Positions 27,906 through 37,652 of a stretch of 64,000 nt of DNA are shown piece by piece. Each line of letters begins with the position of its first letter. Position 1 is the first letter of the stretch. The stretch is from Streptococcus henryi DSM 19005. Lineage in GTDB: Bacteria; Bacillota; Bacilli; Lactobacillales; Streptococcaceae. The notes under the pieces were generated by a model that worked only from the letters and a program-made list of their open reading frames with translations, was not told the DNA's origin and did not search any database. The DNA lies in contig NZ_AQYA01000037.1 in the NCBI RefSeq assembly GCF_000376985.1, positions 124,001-188,000 of the forward strand, in the 5' to 3' direction. The translations under genes and the position numbers were made by a program.

Positions 27906-28958
27906 ATGACAGAAATTAGAGGGTTAAGAAAGATAGAGCCTTACGTGGCTGGTAGTCAACCCAAAGAAGACAATATTATTAAACTCAACACCAATGAAAA
28001 TGCCTATGGGCCAAGCCCAAAGGTTAGCCAAGCTTTAGAGACTTTCGATGCCCATAGCTTGCGCAAATATTCGACTTTGGACCAGGCTGCGCTCAGACAT
28101 GCTTTGTCAGAAAACTTACAAGTGTCAGCTGACCAAATTATCGTTGGAAATGGCTCAGATGATATCCTGTCCATGGCCTTTCTTGCTTTTTTCAACTCTG
28201 AGGAGCCAGTTCTTTTCCCAGATTTGACCTACGGTTTTTATAAGGTTTGGGCAGATTTGTATCGCATTAATTATCATGAAATTCCGCTCAATGAAAACTT
28301 TGAGATTGAGACAGCTGATTACTTTGCTGATAACGGTGGGATTGTCCTGACCAACCCCAATGCACCGACTGGGATTTACAAGCCTCTGGATGAGATTGAG
28401 GCCATCGTTAAGGCCAATCAAGATGTGGTTGTCATTATCGATGAAGCCTATATCAACTTTGGTGGTCAGACAGCTCTGCCATTGCTCCAAAAATATGACA
28501 ATATTTTTATCACACGTACCTTCTCCAAGGACGCAGCCCTTGCTGGTTTGCGAGTGGGTTACGGTATCGGCAGTCCCAAGTTGATGGCTGTTATCAATGC
28601 TGTTAAGAACTCCATCAATCCCTACAATGTCAATAGCATAGCTGAGTGTCTAGCGACTGCAGCAGTAGAAGATTGGGCTTATTATGAGGAAACTTGTCAG
28701 AAAATCATGACAACCAGAGATTGGTTTAGTTCAGCATTGCAAGAGTTAGATTTTTCTGTCCTACCAAGTGCAACAAACTTTATCCTAGTAGAACCTAATG
28801 GTGTGTCAGCAGAGGAGCTTTTCAATCATCTGCAAGCACAAAAAATCTATGTGCGCTATTTCCCAAAAGTTGACCGTATCAAGAATAAGCTTCGCATTTC
28901 CATCGGAACCCAAGAGGAGATGGAGCGCGTCTTATCAGCCATAAAAGAAATATTATAA
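27906..28958 (+). CDS. hisC: Histidinol-phosphate aminotransferase
   Basis: A 350-residue class II-like PLP aminotransferase converting imidazole acetol phosphate to histidinol phosphate. The N-terminal [13 protein letters not shown], the [10 protein letters not shown] strand and the PLP lysine in [15 protein letters not shown] are visible. ATG 27906 lies after AAAGGAG and directly below the T-box terminator. It is the first gene of the operon. Confidence 0.95.
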   Translation: MTEIRGLRKIEPYVAGSQPKEDNIIKLNTNENAYGPSPKVSQALETFDAHSLRKYSTLDQAALRHALSENLQVSADQIIVGNGSDDILSMAFLAFFNSEEPVLFPDLTYGFYKVWADLYRINYHEIPLNENFEIETADYFADNGGIVLTNPNAPTGIYKPLDEIEAIVKANQDVVVIIDEAYINFGGQTALPLLQKYDNIFITRTFSKDAALAGLRVGYGIGSPKLMAVINAVKNSINPYNVNSIAECLATAAVEDWAYYEETCQKIMTTRDWFSSALQELDFSVLPSATNFILVEPNGVSAEELFNHLQAQKIYVRYFPKVDRIKNKLRISIGTQEEMERVLSAIKEIL

Positions 28959-28984
28959 GTATAGAAATTTTGGAGTTACTCTCT

Positions 28985-29959
28985 ATGAAGAAAACAACCC
29001 TACCAATAGGCATGCACGACAAGCTCTTTAAACGAGCGCGTGCCATGTATACCATTGAGCGTGATATTTCAGACCTTTTGATGAACAATGGGTTCAACCG
29101 CATCGAAACACCAACCTTGGAACATTTCCAAGTCTTCGGTGATGAGGTCAGCGCCAATAACTATAATCTTTTTGATAAGAAGGGGGAATTGCTGAGCTTG
29201 CGTCCTGATATCACCAGTCAAATCGGACGTGTCATCGCATCTACCCAAGTACAGACACCCATTAAATTCTCTTATTCTGGAAAAGTCTTCAACTACAATG
29301 AAGAAATGCGTGGTCTCAGTAACGAACACACTCAGGCAGGAATTGAGATTATTGGTTTTCCAGTTCAGGATGCTCTTCAAGAAGCCATTGAAACTGCCAA
29401 AGCAGCCCTTGATGTATCAGGTGTTAAGAATTATCAATTTGAGTTTTCACACGCCAGCATTTTGAAAATTATTTTTGAAGAGCTAAACTTGTCTGAAAAA
29501 GATGCCCAAGATTTGGCAGTCCTCATTCGTGACAAGTCCATCACAGGACTCAATGAATTTACCAAAGTCCATAGCAGTGAGTTTGATGAATTGATCAAGA
29601 ACTTGCCTTTCCTCTTTGGTCAGGCTAGTCTGGTACTTGAAAAAGCTCGCTCCTTGACTGATAACGAGGATGTTTTGACAGCTCTAGCTAGTTTGGAAAA
29701 TTTAACCAAATCTTTGGAAAATGTCCTTAGCCACATTACCATCGATTTAGCACAGCTATCAAGCATGCCATACTACACAGGGATTATGTTCAAGGTCTTT
29801 GGGGACAAGGTGCCGGATGCCTTTGTATCAGGTGGACGCTATGATAAACTCTTTGAACGATTTGGTGCTGACCAGTTGACTGCTGTTGGCTGGGCTATTG
29901 ATATCGATTCCATTTACCGTGCTATTCACGATGATATTGTTTTTGAAGGAGGTGCCTAA
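28985..29959 (+). CDS. hisZ: ATP phosphoribosyltransferase regulatory subunit
   Basis: A 324-residue paralog of class II histidyl-tRNA synthetase without the anticodon domain. Motif 2-like [12 protein letters not shown] and C-terminal [13 protein letters not shown] are visible. It joins short HisG to form the first enzyme of the pathway and gives it histidine feedback. ATG 28985 follows GGAG. The stop overlaps the hisG start (TAATG). Confidence 0.93.
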   Translation: MKKTTLPIGMHDKLFKRARAMYTIERDISDLLMNNGFNRIETPTLEHFQVFGDEVSANNYNLFDKKGELLSLRPDITSQIGRVIASTQVQTPIKFSYSGKVFNYNEEMRGLSNEHTQAGIEIIGFPVQDALQEAIETAKAALDVSGVKNYQFEFSHASILKIIFEELNLSEKDAQDLAVLIRDKSITGLNEFTKVHSSEFDELIKNLPFLFGQASLVLEKARSLTDNEDVLTALASLENLTKSLENVLSHITIDLAQLSSMPYYTGIMFKVFGDKVPDAFVSGGRYDKLFERFGADQLTAVGWAIDIDSIYRAIHDDIVFEGGA

Positions 29960-30606
29960 TGACTGAGCAAATTACCATTGCCCTGACCAAAGGGCGCATT
30001 GAAAAAGATGCTGTAAAATTGCTAGAAAAAGCTGGTTTTGACATGTCCTTCATGGCGGATAAGGGACGCAATCTTATCTTTGAAAGTCCTGATAAAAAAT
30101 TCCGTTTTCTTCTGGTTAAGGCACCGGATGTTACCACCTATGTTCGTCATGGGGTAGCTGATATCGGTGTAGTTGGTAAGGATGTTCTCATGGAGCATCC
30201 GACGGGCTACCTTGAAATGTTGGATCTCAATTTTGGTCTTTGTAAATTCTCTGTGGCCTCAACCGACAGTTATGACCCTAATGATCATAAGCGCAAGCTC
30301 ATTGCTACCAAATACCCGACAGTGGCAACTAATTTCTTCAATAAAAAAGGAGAAGATGTTGAAATCATCTCTATTCAAGGATCGGTTGAAATTGCCCCTG
30401 TTATCGGCTTAGCGGATGCTATTGTTGATATCGTTGAGACTGGTAATACCTTGGTGGCCAACGGCCTTAAGGTTTATGAAGACATTTGTCGCATTTCAGC
30501 ACGTATGATTGTCAATAAGGCAGCGCTGAAAAATAATCCTGAGCTTTTGCCTTTTATCCGTAAGATTGAAAGTATTGTAGGAAATGAGGAGGTACCCTTC
30601 CAATGA
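29959..30606 (+). CDS. hisG: ATP phosphoribosyltransferase catalytic subunit, short form
   Basis: A 215-residue enzyme for the first step, joining PRPP and ATP. The short form lacks the C-terminal regulatory domain, so HisZ just upstream is required. The phosphate-binding [21 protein letters not shown] (about residues 153-173) is conserved. The stop overlaps hisD by four bases. Confidence 0.95.
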   Translation: MTEQITIALTKGRIEKDAVKLLEKAGFDMSFMADKGRNLIFESPDKKFRFLLVKAPDVTTYVRHGVADIGVVGKDVLMEHPTGYLEMLDLNFGLCKFSVASTDSYDPNDHKRKLIATKYPTVATNFFNKKGEDVEIISIQGSVEIAPVIGLADAIVDIVETGNTLVANGLKVYEDICRISARMIVNKAALKNNPELLPFIRKIESIVGNEEVPFQ

Positions 30607-31886
30607 AAAGATTGACTGGAACAAATGAAGAAATCGCTGAGCTTCTCTATCAAGAGCAGTTGGAACTGTCAAAACAAAATCTAGATGTTGAAGAAACAGT
30701 CCGTGCTATTGTTGAAGACGTTAAAAATCGTGGAGACCAAGCCCTTCGTGACTATTCAGCTAAGTTTGATAAAGTGGAATTGGACAGTTTAGAAGTTGGA
30801 CAAGACTTGATTGACAGAGCATTTGATGAGGTTGATAAAGATGTCCTAGCTGCACTGGAAAATGCTATAGCTAATATCGAATCTTACCACAAACAGCAAT
30901 TGGAGACTGGCTTTGAAGACCAGCCGTCTGAAGGGGTCATCCGCGGTCAACTCATTCGTCCAATCGAACGCGTTGGGGTCTATGTTCCGGGGGGGACAGC
31001 CGCCTATCCGTCATCAGTCCTCATGAATGTCATCCCAGCTAAAATTGCTGGGGTCAAGGAAATCATCATGATTACACCGCCTCAAGAGCACTTTGTTCCT
31101 GCTATTTTAGTGGCTGCCAAATTGGCTGGTGTTGATAAGATTTATCAAGTCGGTGGTGCCCAAGGGATTGCTGCACTGGCTTACGGGACTGAAACCCTTC
31201 CTAAAGTGGATAAAATCACCGGTCCTGGTAATATCTTCGTTGCCACTGCTAAGAAGCAAGTCTTCGGTATTGTTGGGATCGACATGATTGCTGGACCTTC
31301 AGAAATCGGAGTTATTGCTGACAAATCTGCCAATGCCAAATATGTAGCAGCTGACCTCTTGTCCCAAGCTGAGCACGATGTTCTTGCCCGTGCCATCTTG
31401 GTGACTGATTCGGAAGAATTGGCTGACGCTGTTGAAGTGGAAATTGAAAAACAATTGAGAGAGTTACCACGCGAAGCCATCGCAAGACCTTCGGTTGAAA
31501 ATAATGGACGAATCATCATCGCAAAAGATGCTGACAGCATGTTTGACCTCATGAATTTGGTAGCTCCTGAGCACTTGGAAATCGCCATGGACAATGCCTA
31601 TGACTACCTTGATCGCATTGAAAATGCTGGATCTATCTTCCTTGGTCACTTCACCAGTGAACCTATCGGCGATTATTATGCAGGTGCCAACCATGTCTTG
31701 CCAACAACAGCAACTAGCCGCTTTTCATCAGCTCTGGGTGTTCATGACTTCATCAAACGCATCCAGTACACACAGTATTCAAAAGCAGCAGTCAATCAGG
31801 CTGAAAAAGATATAACAACTTTGGCTTATGCCGAAGGCTTACAGGCCCATGCCAAAGCAATCGAGGTGAGAAATGACAACAACTAA
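30603..31886 (+). CDS. hisD: Histidinol dehydrogenase
   Basis: A 427-residue zinc enzyme for the last two oxidations to histidine. Visible signatures are [39 protein letters not shown] (zinc ligands Q and H), APEHLEI and [14 protein letters not shown]. It overlaps hisG and the following phosphatase gene. Confidence 0.96.
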   Translation: MKRLTGTNEEIAELLYQEQLELSKQNLDVEETVRAIVEDVKNRGDQALRDYSAKFDKVELDSLEVGQDLIDRAFDEVDKDVLAALENAIANIESYHKQQLETGFEDQPSEGVIRGQLIRPIERVGVYVPGGTAAYPSSVLMNVIPAKIAGVKEIIMITPPQEHFVPAILVAAKLAGVDKIYQVGGAQGIAALAYGTETLPKVDKITGPGNIFVATAKKQVFGIVGIDMIAGPSEIGVIADKSANAKYVAADLLSQAEHDVLARAILVTDSEELADAVEVEIEKQLRELPREAIARPSVENNGRIIIAKDADSMFDLMNLVAPEHLEIAMDNAYDYLDRIENAGSIFLGHFTSEPIGDYYAGANHVLPTTATSRFSSALGVHDFIKRIQYTQYSKAAVNQAEKDITTLAYAEGLQAHAKAIEVRNDNN

Positions 31887-32520
31887 AGGACTCTTAGTCA
31901 TGGACGCAGATTCAACCCTAGTCCAAGAAGAAGTAATTGATTTATTGGGAGAAGAGGCTGGCGTGGGGCAGCAAGTTGCTGACATCACTGAACGTGCCAT
32001 GCGCGGTGAGTTGGACTTTAAACAAGCTCTTGAAGAGCGCGTAGCGACTCTCAAAGGCCTTCCAGAATCCATTCTTGACAAGGTTTATGCCCGCATTCAT
32101 TTCAATAAAGGTGCCAAGGAATTGGTGGATGAATTGCATGCGCGTGGTTACAAGGTTGGTCTGGTATCAGGAGGCTTCCATGAAACCGTTGACCGCTTGG
32201 CTGCAGAAATTGGCATTGACTATGTTCAGGCTAACCATCTAGAAATCAAGGACGGTGTCCTAACAGGTCGCACCTACGGTGATATTGTTACTAAAGACGT
32301 TAAAGTAGAGAAGCTCCGCCATTGGGCGGCTGAAAATGGCCTCACTATGGATCAAACCATTGCCATGGGAGATGGCGCAAACGATTTGCCAATGATTCAA
32401 ACTGCAGGCATCGGCATAGCCTTCTGCGCCAAACCAATCGTCAGAGAACAAGCTCCCTACCAAATCACAGAGTCAGACTTGTATAAGGTGATTGAGATTA
32501 TAGATGGGGTTGAGGAATAA
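31873..32520 (+). CDS. SerB-like HAD phosphatase in the histidine operon
   Basis: A 215-residue HAD phosphatase resembling phosphoserine phosphatase. The nucleophile motif is VMDADSTLVQEEVIDLLGEEAGVG (D-A-D-S-T), then GLVSGGFHETVDRLA, and the metal motif MGDGANDLPMI. It overlaps hisD by 14 bp. The operon has no PHP-type histidinol phosphatase, and its HisB is the dehydratase only, so this enzyme could carry out the missing histidinol-phosphate phosphatase step. It may instead be a true serine biosynthesis enzyme (serB). The family call is sure and the substrate is not. Confidence 0.88.
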   Translation: MTTTKGLLVMDADSTLVQEEVIDLLGEEAGVGQQVADITERAMRGELDFKQALEERVATLKGLPESILDKVYARIHFNKGAKELVDELHARGYKVGLVSGGFHETVDRLAAEIGIDYVQANHLEIKDGVLTGRTYGDIVTKDVKVEKLRHWAAENGLTMDQTIAMGDGANDLPMIQTAGIGIAFCAKPIVREQAPYQITESDLYKVIEIIDGVEE

Positions 32521-32551
32521 GATTGTTTTTTCTAGTTTGAAAGGGGAACTG

Positions 32552-33187
32552 ATGGCTTTTGACTACAAGAAAGAATACAAGGAATTTTACCTACCAAAAA
32601 AGAAACCTAGTATTGTAGAACTGCCTAAAATCAACTATCTAGCAGTCCGAGGTCAGGGAGACCCCAATGCTGAAGATGGAGAATATAAGCAATCTATTAC
32701 TTTACTTTATGCTATTGCCTATACCATCAAAATGAGCGAGAAGGGACAGCATCAGCTGGAAGGCTATTTTGACTATGTTGTTCCGCCTCTCGAAGGTTTT
32801 TGTTGGCAAGAGGGTGTAGAGGGAGTAGATTATACTAGAAAAGAGGACTTTCACTTTATTTCTCTGATACGCTTACCAGACTTTGTCACAAAAGAAGCTT
32901 TTGACTGGGCTATAGCAGAAGCGACTGAGAAAAAGAAGACGGATTTTTCCAAGGTAGAATTTTTATCTTATGAAGAAGGTCTTTGTGTCCAATGCCTCCA
33001 TGTCGGACTTTATGACAACGAACCAGAAACCGTTGCCCTCAGGCACGACTTTATGGCAGAAAAAGGGTATCAATTGGATATCTCTGAAAAGAGATACCAC
33101 CATGAAATCTATTTGTCAGACGCCAGAAGAGTCGCACCAGAAAAACTAAGAACAGTCATCCGCCACCCCATTAAAAAATCAGATTGA
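32552..33187 (+). CDS. GyrI-like small-molecule-binding protein
   Basis: A 211-residue protein of the GyrI-like superfamily. Its N terminus (YKEFYLPKKKPSIVELPKINYLAVRGQGDPN) is the usual start of free-standing members, which bind or hydrolyse small hydrophobic compounds. No HTH domain is present. ATG 32552 follows AAAGGGGAAC. It lies within the histidine operon with no evident pathway role. The spacer after it holds the first MITE-like element. Confidence 0.75.
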   Translation: MAFDYKKEYKEFYLPKKKPSIVELPKINYLAVRGQGDPNAEDGEYKQSITLLYAIAYTIKMSEKGQHQLEGYFDYVVPPLEGFCWQEGVEGVDYTRKEDFHFISLIRLPDFVTKEAFDWAIAEATEKKKTDFSKVEFLSYEEGLCVQCLHVGLYDNEPETVALRHDFMAEKGYQLDISEKRYHHEIYLSDARRVAPEKLRTVIRHPIKKSD

Positions 33188-33192
33188 CATCA

Positions 33193-33236
33193 AAAAAGCA
33201 AGCGTTAGCTTGCCCAATATCTCCTAAGCGCTAGCT
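33193..33236 (+). repeat. Two short palindromes before the first his MITE
   Basis: GCAAGC/GCTTGC around GTTA (33198-33213) and CCTAAGC/GCTTAGG around GCTA. No T tract follows, so they are not obvious terminators. Confidence 0.5.
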
Positions 33237-33249
33237 TAGGGGCATAGAC

Positions 33250-33361
33250 GATACTTTCCGCGTGGTGTCTTTGCGAAGCTTTTGAGACTTTAGACTCAAA
33301 AGTTAGTCAAGGAGATTATAGAAGACAAGCTCCGACGGCGCCACCACCTAAGAAAAATATC
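33250..33361 (+). repeat. MITE-like element, copy 1 (between the GyrI-like gene and hisB)
   Basis: A 112-bp element very similar to the copy at 34617-34730. Both hold GTGGTG near the left end and CACCAC near the right end, a central hairpin CTTTTGAG/CTCAAAAG, and the block AAGCTCCGACGGCGCCACCA. Here the terminal repeats have decayed (GATACTTTCC against GATATTTTTC). Confidence 0.75.
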
Positions 33362-33378
33362 AAAAAGAAGGAAAAAAT

Positions 33379-33963
33379 ATGAGACAAGCAGAAGTTGAAC
33401 GCAATACTTTTGAAACCAAAATCAAGCTAGCCATCGATTTAGATGCCCAAGAGCCAGTTGATATCGACACTGGTGTTGGTTTTTTTGACCACATGCTGAC
33501 CCTCTTTGCTCGCCACAGCCGTATTTCACTGGTGGTTAAGGCAGATGGTGATCTTCATGTTGACAGCCACCACACGGTAGAAGATGTGGGCATCGTGCTC
33601 GGTCAGGCCATCAAAGAAGCCTTGGGCGACAAGGCTGGCATTAACCGCTATGGAACGTCTTTTGTTCCTATGGACGAAACGTTAGGTATGGCTAGTCTTG
33701 ACCTCTCAGGGCGCAGCTACTTGGTCTTCGATTGTCAATTTGACAATCCAAAACTGGGTAACTTTGATACAGAATTGGTAGAAGAATTCTTCCAAGCACT
33801 TGCCTTCAACGTCCAAATGAACCTACACTTGAAAATCTTGCACGGTAAGAATAATCACCACAAGTCAGAAAGTCTCTTCAAAGCGACTGGACGTGCTCTG
33901 CGCGAAGCCATTACCCTAAACCCAGAAATTAAGGGTGTCAATTCAACAAAAGGAATGCTCTAA
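33379..33963 (+). CDS. hisB: Imidazoleglycerol-phosphate dehydratase
   Basis: A 194-residue manganese enzyme of the dehydratase-only type, without the fused phosphatase domain found in enteric HisB. Metal-binding histidines are in [25 protein letters not shown] and [16 protein letters not shown] precedes the ATG just after the first MITE. Confidence 0.96.
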   Translation: MRQAEVERNTFETKIKLAIDLDAQEPVDIDTGVGFFDHMLTLFARHSRISLVVKADGDLHVDSHHTVEDVGIVLGQAIKEALGDKAGINRYGTSFVPMDETLGMASLDLSGRSYLVFDCQFDNPKLGNFDTELVEEFFQALAFNVQMNLHLKILHGKNNHHKSESLFKATGRALREAITLNPEIKGVNSTKGML

Positions 33964-33964
33964 T

Positions 33965-34570
33965 ATGCTAATTGTAATTGATTATGATGCTGGCAACACA
34001 GCCAATGTTCTGAGAGCTTTGGATAAAATCGGAGTTGAGGCTCAGTTGTCAGCTGATCCTCAAAAAATTCTATCAGCCTCTGGCTTGATTTTGCCTGGTG
34101 TAGGGGCTTACCCTGCGGCAATGACAGAGCTGGAAAAACGGGGTCTTGTCACTGTCATCAAAGAAGCAGTTGCAAGTGGTATTCCCCTTCTGGGAATCTG
34201 CTTAGGGATGCAAGTTCTAACTGAAAGTGGATTGGAGCACCAAGAAACCAAGGGACTAGGTTTCATTCCAGGAGTCTGTCGTAGGATCCCAGCAAGTAAG
34301 GACAAACCAGTTCCCCACATGGGTTGGAACGACTTGAAGGTTAAACAAGAAACGGCTCTAACAGAGGGACTTGAAGGTCAAGCTGTTTACTTTGTTCATT
34401 CTTATTATACAGATGTTCCTGCTGATTATATCGACGTCACAGCTGATTACTCAATTGAAGTACCAGCCATGATTCACAAAGATAATGTCTACGGTGCCCA
34501 ATTCCACCCCGAAAAATCAGGTGACATCGGCTTAGGAATTATCAAAAAATTTGTCCAACTCTGTAAATAG
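33965..34570 (+). CDS. hisH: Imidazole glycerol phosphate synthase glutamine amidotransferase subunit
   Basis: A 201-residue class I amidotransferase supplying ammonia to HisF. The catalytic cysteine is in LLGICLGMQVL (about residue 79) and the histidine and glutamate in AQFHPEKSG near the C terminus. The ATG is one base after the hisB stop. Confidence 0.95.
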   Translation: MLIVIDYDAGNTANVLRALDKIGVEAQLSADPQKILSASGLILPGVGAYPAAMTELEKRGLVTVIKEAVASGIPLLGICLGMQVLTESGLEHQETKGLGFIPGVCRRIPASKDKPVPHMGWNDLKVKQETALTEGLEGQAVYFVHSYYTDVPADYIDVTADYSIEVPAMIHKDNVYGAQFHPEKSGDIGLGIIKKFVQLCK

Positions 34571-34616
34571 TGGGGATCATGAGATTAGGAAGTGAAGCGG
34601 AGCTTCACCCATACCC

Positions 34617-34730
34617 GATACTCACCGCCGTGGTGCCTTTGCGCAAGCTTTTGAGACTTTAGGCTCAAAAGTTAGTCGGGGAGATTGCCGAGGGCAAGCT
34701 CCGACGGCGCCACCACATAAGGTGAGTATC
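34617..34730 (+). repeat. MITE-like element, copy 2 (between hisH and hisA)
   Basis: A 114-bp element with perfect ten-base terminal inverted repeats GATACTCACC and GGTGAGTATC. Inside are GTGGTG/CACCAC and the hairpin CTTTTGAG/CTCAAAAG. It has the same orientation as copy 1, is closely similar in sequence, and carries no gene. A short palindrome (GTGAAGC/GCTTCAC) lies just before it, as with copy 1. Confidence 0.8.
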
Positions 34731-34760
34731 AAAAAAAGACTTTGAAAAAGGAGTTAAACA

Positions 34761-35480
34761 ATGCAAATTCTTCCTGCAATTGATATTAAAAACGGCCGAG
34801 CTGTCCGTCTCTTCAAAGGTGACTTCAGCCAGGAAACGGTTGTTAATCCCGATGTATTGGGGCAAGCTCGCATTTTTGCGGACGCTGGTATTGAATTTAT
34901 TCATGTGGTTGACCTAGATGGTGCACTTGATGGCAAAGCGACCAACCGTGACTTGATTGCGGCCCTCAAGGTGGCGACAGGTTTGGGTGTTGAGGTCGGT
35001 GGCGGCATCAGAACTTTGGAACAAATTGAGGACTATCTCAATGTTGGGATTGATCGTGTCATTATCGGTTCCATGGCTGTGAAAAATCCTGATTTTGTTA
35101 AGGCTGCCTTGGATAAATTTGGCAGCGATAAGATTGTGGTTGGGATTGATGCCAAAGACGGTTTTGTTGCTACAGAAGGCTGGCTTGAAACCAGTACTGT
35201 TGACTACATCAGCTTAGCTAAAGAGATGGAAAAAATGGGTGTGGCGCTCTTTGTCTACACCGATGTAGACCGTGATGGCACCTTGACTGGACCAAACTTT
35301 GACCACTATCAACGCTTGGTGGCTGAATTAACTACTGCCAAAGTCATCGCTTCAGGTGGCATTGCAGAGCTCAGCGATTTGACAAAACTCCAAGAAATTG
35401 GCGTAGCGGGAACAATTGTTGGGAAAGCCTACTACAATGGCAACATTTCCCTAGACGAGCTCAAGGAATTCGGAGGCTGA
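34761..35480 (+). CDS. hisA: ProFAR isomerase
   Basis: A 239-residue (beta-alpha)8 barrel isomerase. The catalytic aspartates are in [17 protein letters not shown] (residue 8) and [16 protein letters not shown], and phosphate-binding glycines in EVGGGIRT and [15 protein letters not shown] precedes the ATG. It is separated from hisF by one base. Confidence 0.95.
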   Translation: MQILPAIDIKNGRAVRLFKGDFSQETVVNPDVLGQARIFADAGIEFIHVVDLDGALDGKATNRDLIAALKVATGLGVEVGGGIRTLEQIEDYLNVGIDRVIIGSMAVKNPDFVKAALDKFGSDKIVVGIDAKDGFVATEGWLETSTVDYISLAKEMEKMGVALFVYTDVDRDGTLTGPNFDHYQRLVAELTTAKVIASGGIAELSDLTKLQEIGVAGTIVGKAYYNGNISLDELKEFGG

Positions 35481-35481
35481 T

Positions 35482-36240
35482 ATGTTAAAAAAGCGTATTA
35501 TTCCCTGTCTGGATGTTAAGGATGGGCGGGTTGTCAAGGGAGTTAATTTTGTCAATTTGACCGATGTAGGTGACCCTGTTGATTCTGCCCGCGCCTATTA
35601 TGAAGCAGGCTGCGATGAGTTGGTCTTTCTAGATATTACTGCCACCCACGAGGAACGTGACACAACTGTCGAGATGGTCCGTCACGTGGCGGATCAGGTC
35701 TTCATTCCCTTTACAGTCGGCGGTGGCATTCGCTCGGTCGAAGACATGAACAAGATGCTCAAGGCTGGGGCAGATAAGGTGGCTGTCAATTCTTCAGCAG
35801 TTGCTAACCCACAACTGATTAAGGAATGCTCAGAGAAATTTGGCAACCAGTGTGTGGTAGCCGCTATCGATGCCCGCAAGGAAGAAGACGGCAGCTGGCA
35901 TGTCTATGTGGCTGGTGGCCGCAAAGATACGGGTAAGGATCTAATTGAATGGGCAAAAGAAGTGGTCAGTCTTGGAGCTGGGGAAATCCTTTTGACTTCC
36001 ATGGACAAGGACGGCACTAAGTCTGGCTTTGACCTCGATATGCTCAATGCAGTAGCAGCAGTGGTCGATGTACCTATCATTGCTTCGGGTGGTGCTGGCA
36101 ATATCGAACACATGGTTGAAGTCTTCCAGAAAACCCCTGCCACAGGTGCTTTGGCGGCTTCTATTTTCCACTTTGGAGAAGTGGCTATCGCTGACACTAA
36201 GAAAGCCATGGCTGACGCGGGAGTCGAGGTGCGCCTATGA
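35482..36240 (+). CDS. hisF: Imidazole glycerol phosphate synthase cyclase subunit
   Basis: A 252-residue barrel paralog of HisA that works with HisH. The catalytic aspartates are in [14 protein letters not shown] (residue 11) and [14 protein letters not shown], and phosphate sites in TVGGGIRS and IASGGAGN. It overlaps hisI by four bases. Confidence 0.96.
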   Translation: MLKKRIIPCLDVKDGRVVKGVNFVNLTDVGDPVDSARAYYEAGCDELVFLDITATHEERDTTVEMVRHVADQVFIPFTVGGGIRSVEDMNKMLKAGADKVAVNSSAVANPQLIKECSEKFGNQCVVAAIDARKEEDGSWHVYVAGGRKDTGKDLIEWAKEVVSLGAGEILLTSMDKDGTKSGFDLDMLNAVAAVVDVPIIASGGAGNIEHMVEVFQKTPATGALAASIFHFGEVAIADTKKAMADAGVEVRL

Positions 36241-36560
36241 CAGCTATCAAACTTGATTTTGACAAGCAAGATGGCCTTGTGCCTGTCATCGTGACTGACC
36301 ATGAAACAGGACAGGTCCTTATGCTGGCCTACATGAATGAAGAAAGCTATGAACTGACGCTGAAAACCAAGCAGATGCACTATTGGAGTCGCTCGCGCAA
36401 TGAACTTTGGCACAAGGGAGCGACATCAGGTCACTATCAGCATGTCAAATCCATTAAAACAGACTGCGATCGCGACACTTTGCTTATCGCAGTTGAACAA
36501 GAAGGGGCAGCCTGTCATACGGGGGCTTATTCTTGTTTCTTCAACGATATTTTGAAATGA
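36237..36560 (+). CDS. hisI: Phosphoribosyl-AMP cyclohydrolase
   Basis: A 107-residue zinc enzyme. Metal ligands are in [19 protein letters not shown] and [10 protein letters not shown], with CHTGAYSCF near the end. Here it is separate from the pyrophosphohydrolase (hisE), whereas many bacteria have a fusion. Confidence 0.95.
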   Translation: MTAIKLDFDKQDGLVPVIVTDHETGQVLMLAYMNEESYELTLKTKQMHYWSRSRNELWHKGATSGHYQHVKSIKTDCDRDTLLIAVEQEGAACHTGAYSCFFNDILK

Positions 36561-36712
36561 TTTTGGCTTCTTCTGCCTTAGCTCGTCTTGATATACTTTA
36601 GTATTATCCGCAGCTTGGGTGCCTAGATTCAAACAGATTTCACCTCAAAATATGACAGTTAATGAATGAACAATAAGTAAGCTCTGCTATTTTCCAAAAG
36701 AAAGGAGAGAAA

Positions 36713-37027
36713 ATGTTAGAAACTTTATACAAAGAAGCGCTAGATCGCAAAAATAATCCCAAAGAAGGTTCTTATACCAACTACCTTTTTGATAAGGGCT
36801 TGGATAAGATTTTGAAAAAAGTCGGTGAGGAAGCGACTGAGGTTGTTATCGGAGCCAAAAATGCCGACAAGGAAGAAATTGCTAATGAAACCGCCGATGT
36901 TCTTTACCACTTGGCAGTCATGCTAGTAGAGACTGGAGTCTCTCTTGATGATGTTAATGCTGTACTAGAAGGACGTCAAGGGAAGAAAAGTAATGTTCAT
37001 GACCGCAAGGAAGTGACTGATTATTAA
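36713..37027 (+). CDS. hisE: Phosphoribosyl-ATP pyrophosphatase
   Basis: A 104-residue all-helical MazG-like enzyme. The acidic motif KVGEEATEVVIGAKNADKEEIANETADVLYHL carries the metal ligands. A spacer of 152 bp without a gene separates it from hisI, and AAAGGAGAG precedes the ATG. It closes the histidine operon. Confidence 0.95.
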   Translation: MLETLYKEALDRKNNPKEGSYTNYLFDKGLDKILKKVGEEATEVVIGAKNADKEEIANETADVLYHLAVMLVETGVSLDDVNAVLEGRQGKKSNVHDRKEVTDY

Positions 37028-37050
37028 TAGTAGGTGTTGGGAAGTAGGTG

Positions 37051-37488
37051 ATGAGGATGATTTTTCGAGTTCATCAAGGTAGTAAGGAATTATCGGACTT
37101 CTTCCAATCTGTTTTTGATGAGCAGTTTGAGCTAACTTTTCAGAAGAAGCGGCCTAACGATGCTCATGAGAGAATTAACTTTGTGCTTGAAGATGCTGAT
37201 AATATTATTGCTGCAGCTTCTTGTGAGAGAATCTATGAGACTTTAAAGATTAATGATTTGGCAGTTATTTCTAGTCAACAAAAACGGGGATTGGGGAGTC
37301 AATTATTAAACGGCATCAAAAGTTTTTCCCTACAAAACGAGATTAAGACCATCATTCTTACAACCAGGTCTTATCAGGCTAAAGACTTTTATTTGCGCCA
37401 TGGATTTGTCCTTTATGGGACATTAGAAAATGTTCCATTTGAAGGTGTTGACACCTACTATTTATCTTATAAAGTAAATGGAAACTAG
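37051..37488 (+). CDS. GNAT-family N-acetyltransferase
   Basis: A 145-residue acetyltransferase. The acetyl-CoA loop is SQQKRGLGSQLLNGI, and the C-terminal YLRHGFVLYGTLENVPFEGVD is typical of the family. Weakly spaced start codons (37051 or 37057) leave the exact N terminus open. The substrate is unknown. It follows hisE by 23 bp and ends in a terminator whose stem includes its stop. Confidence 0.8.
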   Translation: MRMIFRVHQGSKELSDFFQSVFDEQFELTFQKKRPNDAHERINFVLEDADNIIAAASCERIYETLKINDLAVISSQQKRGLGSQLLNGIKSFSLQNEIKTIILTTRSYQAKDFYLRHGFVLYGTLENVPFEGVDTYYLSYKVNGN

Positions 37489-37517
37489 TGTTTTTAGAAC
37501 ACTAGTTTCTACTTTTT
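37483..37517 (+). terminator. Terminator after the GNAT gene
   Basis: Twelve-base arms GAAACTAGTGTT and AACACTAGTTTC, with CTACTTTTTT behind. Confidence 0.75.
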
Positions 37518-37591
37518 TGCAATCATGTGACATCAAGAAAATATTATGAAATTTTCAACTTGTTTTGATAAAAAACACACTACCTTTCATT

Positions 37592-37620
37592 TTACAAATC
37601 TCTATTGAAAATGTTATAAT
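37592..37620 (+). promoter_or_regulatory. Promoter of dnaG-rpoD
   Basis: TTACAA at 37592-37597 and TATAAT at 37615-37620 with a 17-bp spacer. Confidence 0.55.
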
Positions 37621-37652
37621 GTAATGTAACGCTAAAATGGGGAGGTGGTGCC

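Noticed and set aside
33193..34730. CRISPR array in the his operon
   Set aside because: Only two copies of a 110-bp element more than 1 kb apart, with terminal inverted repeats; not short regularly spaced repeats.
35904..36413. Minus-strand frame opposite hisF and hisI
   Set aside because: Antisense shadow of two conserved genes; no ribosome site.
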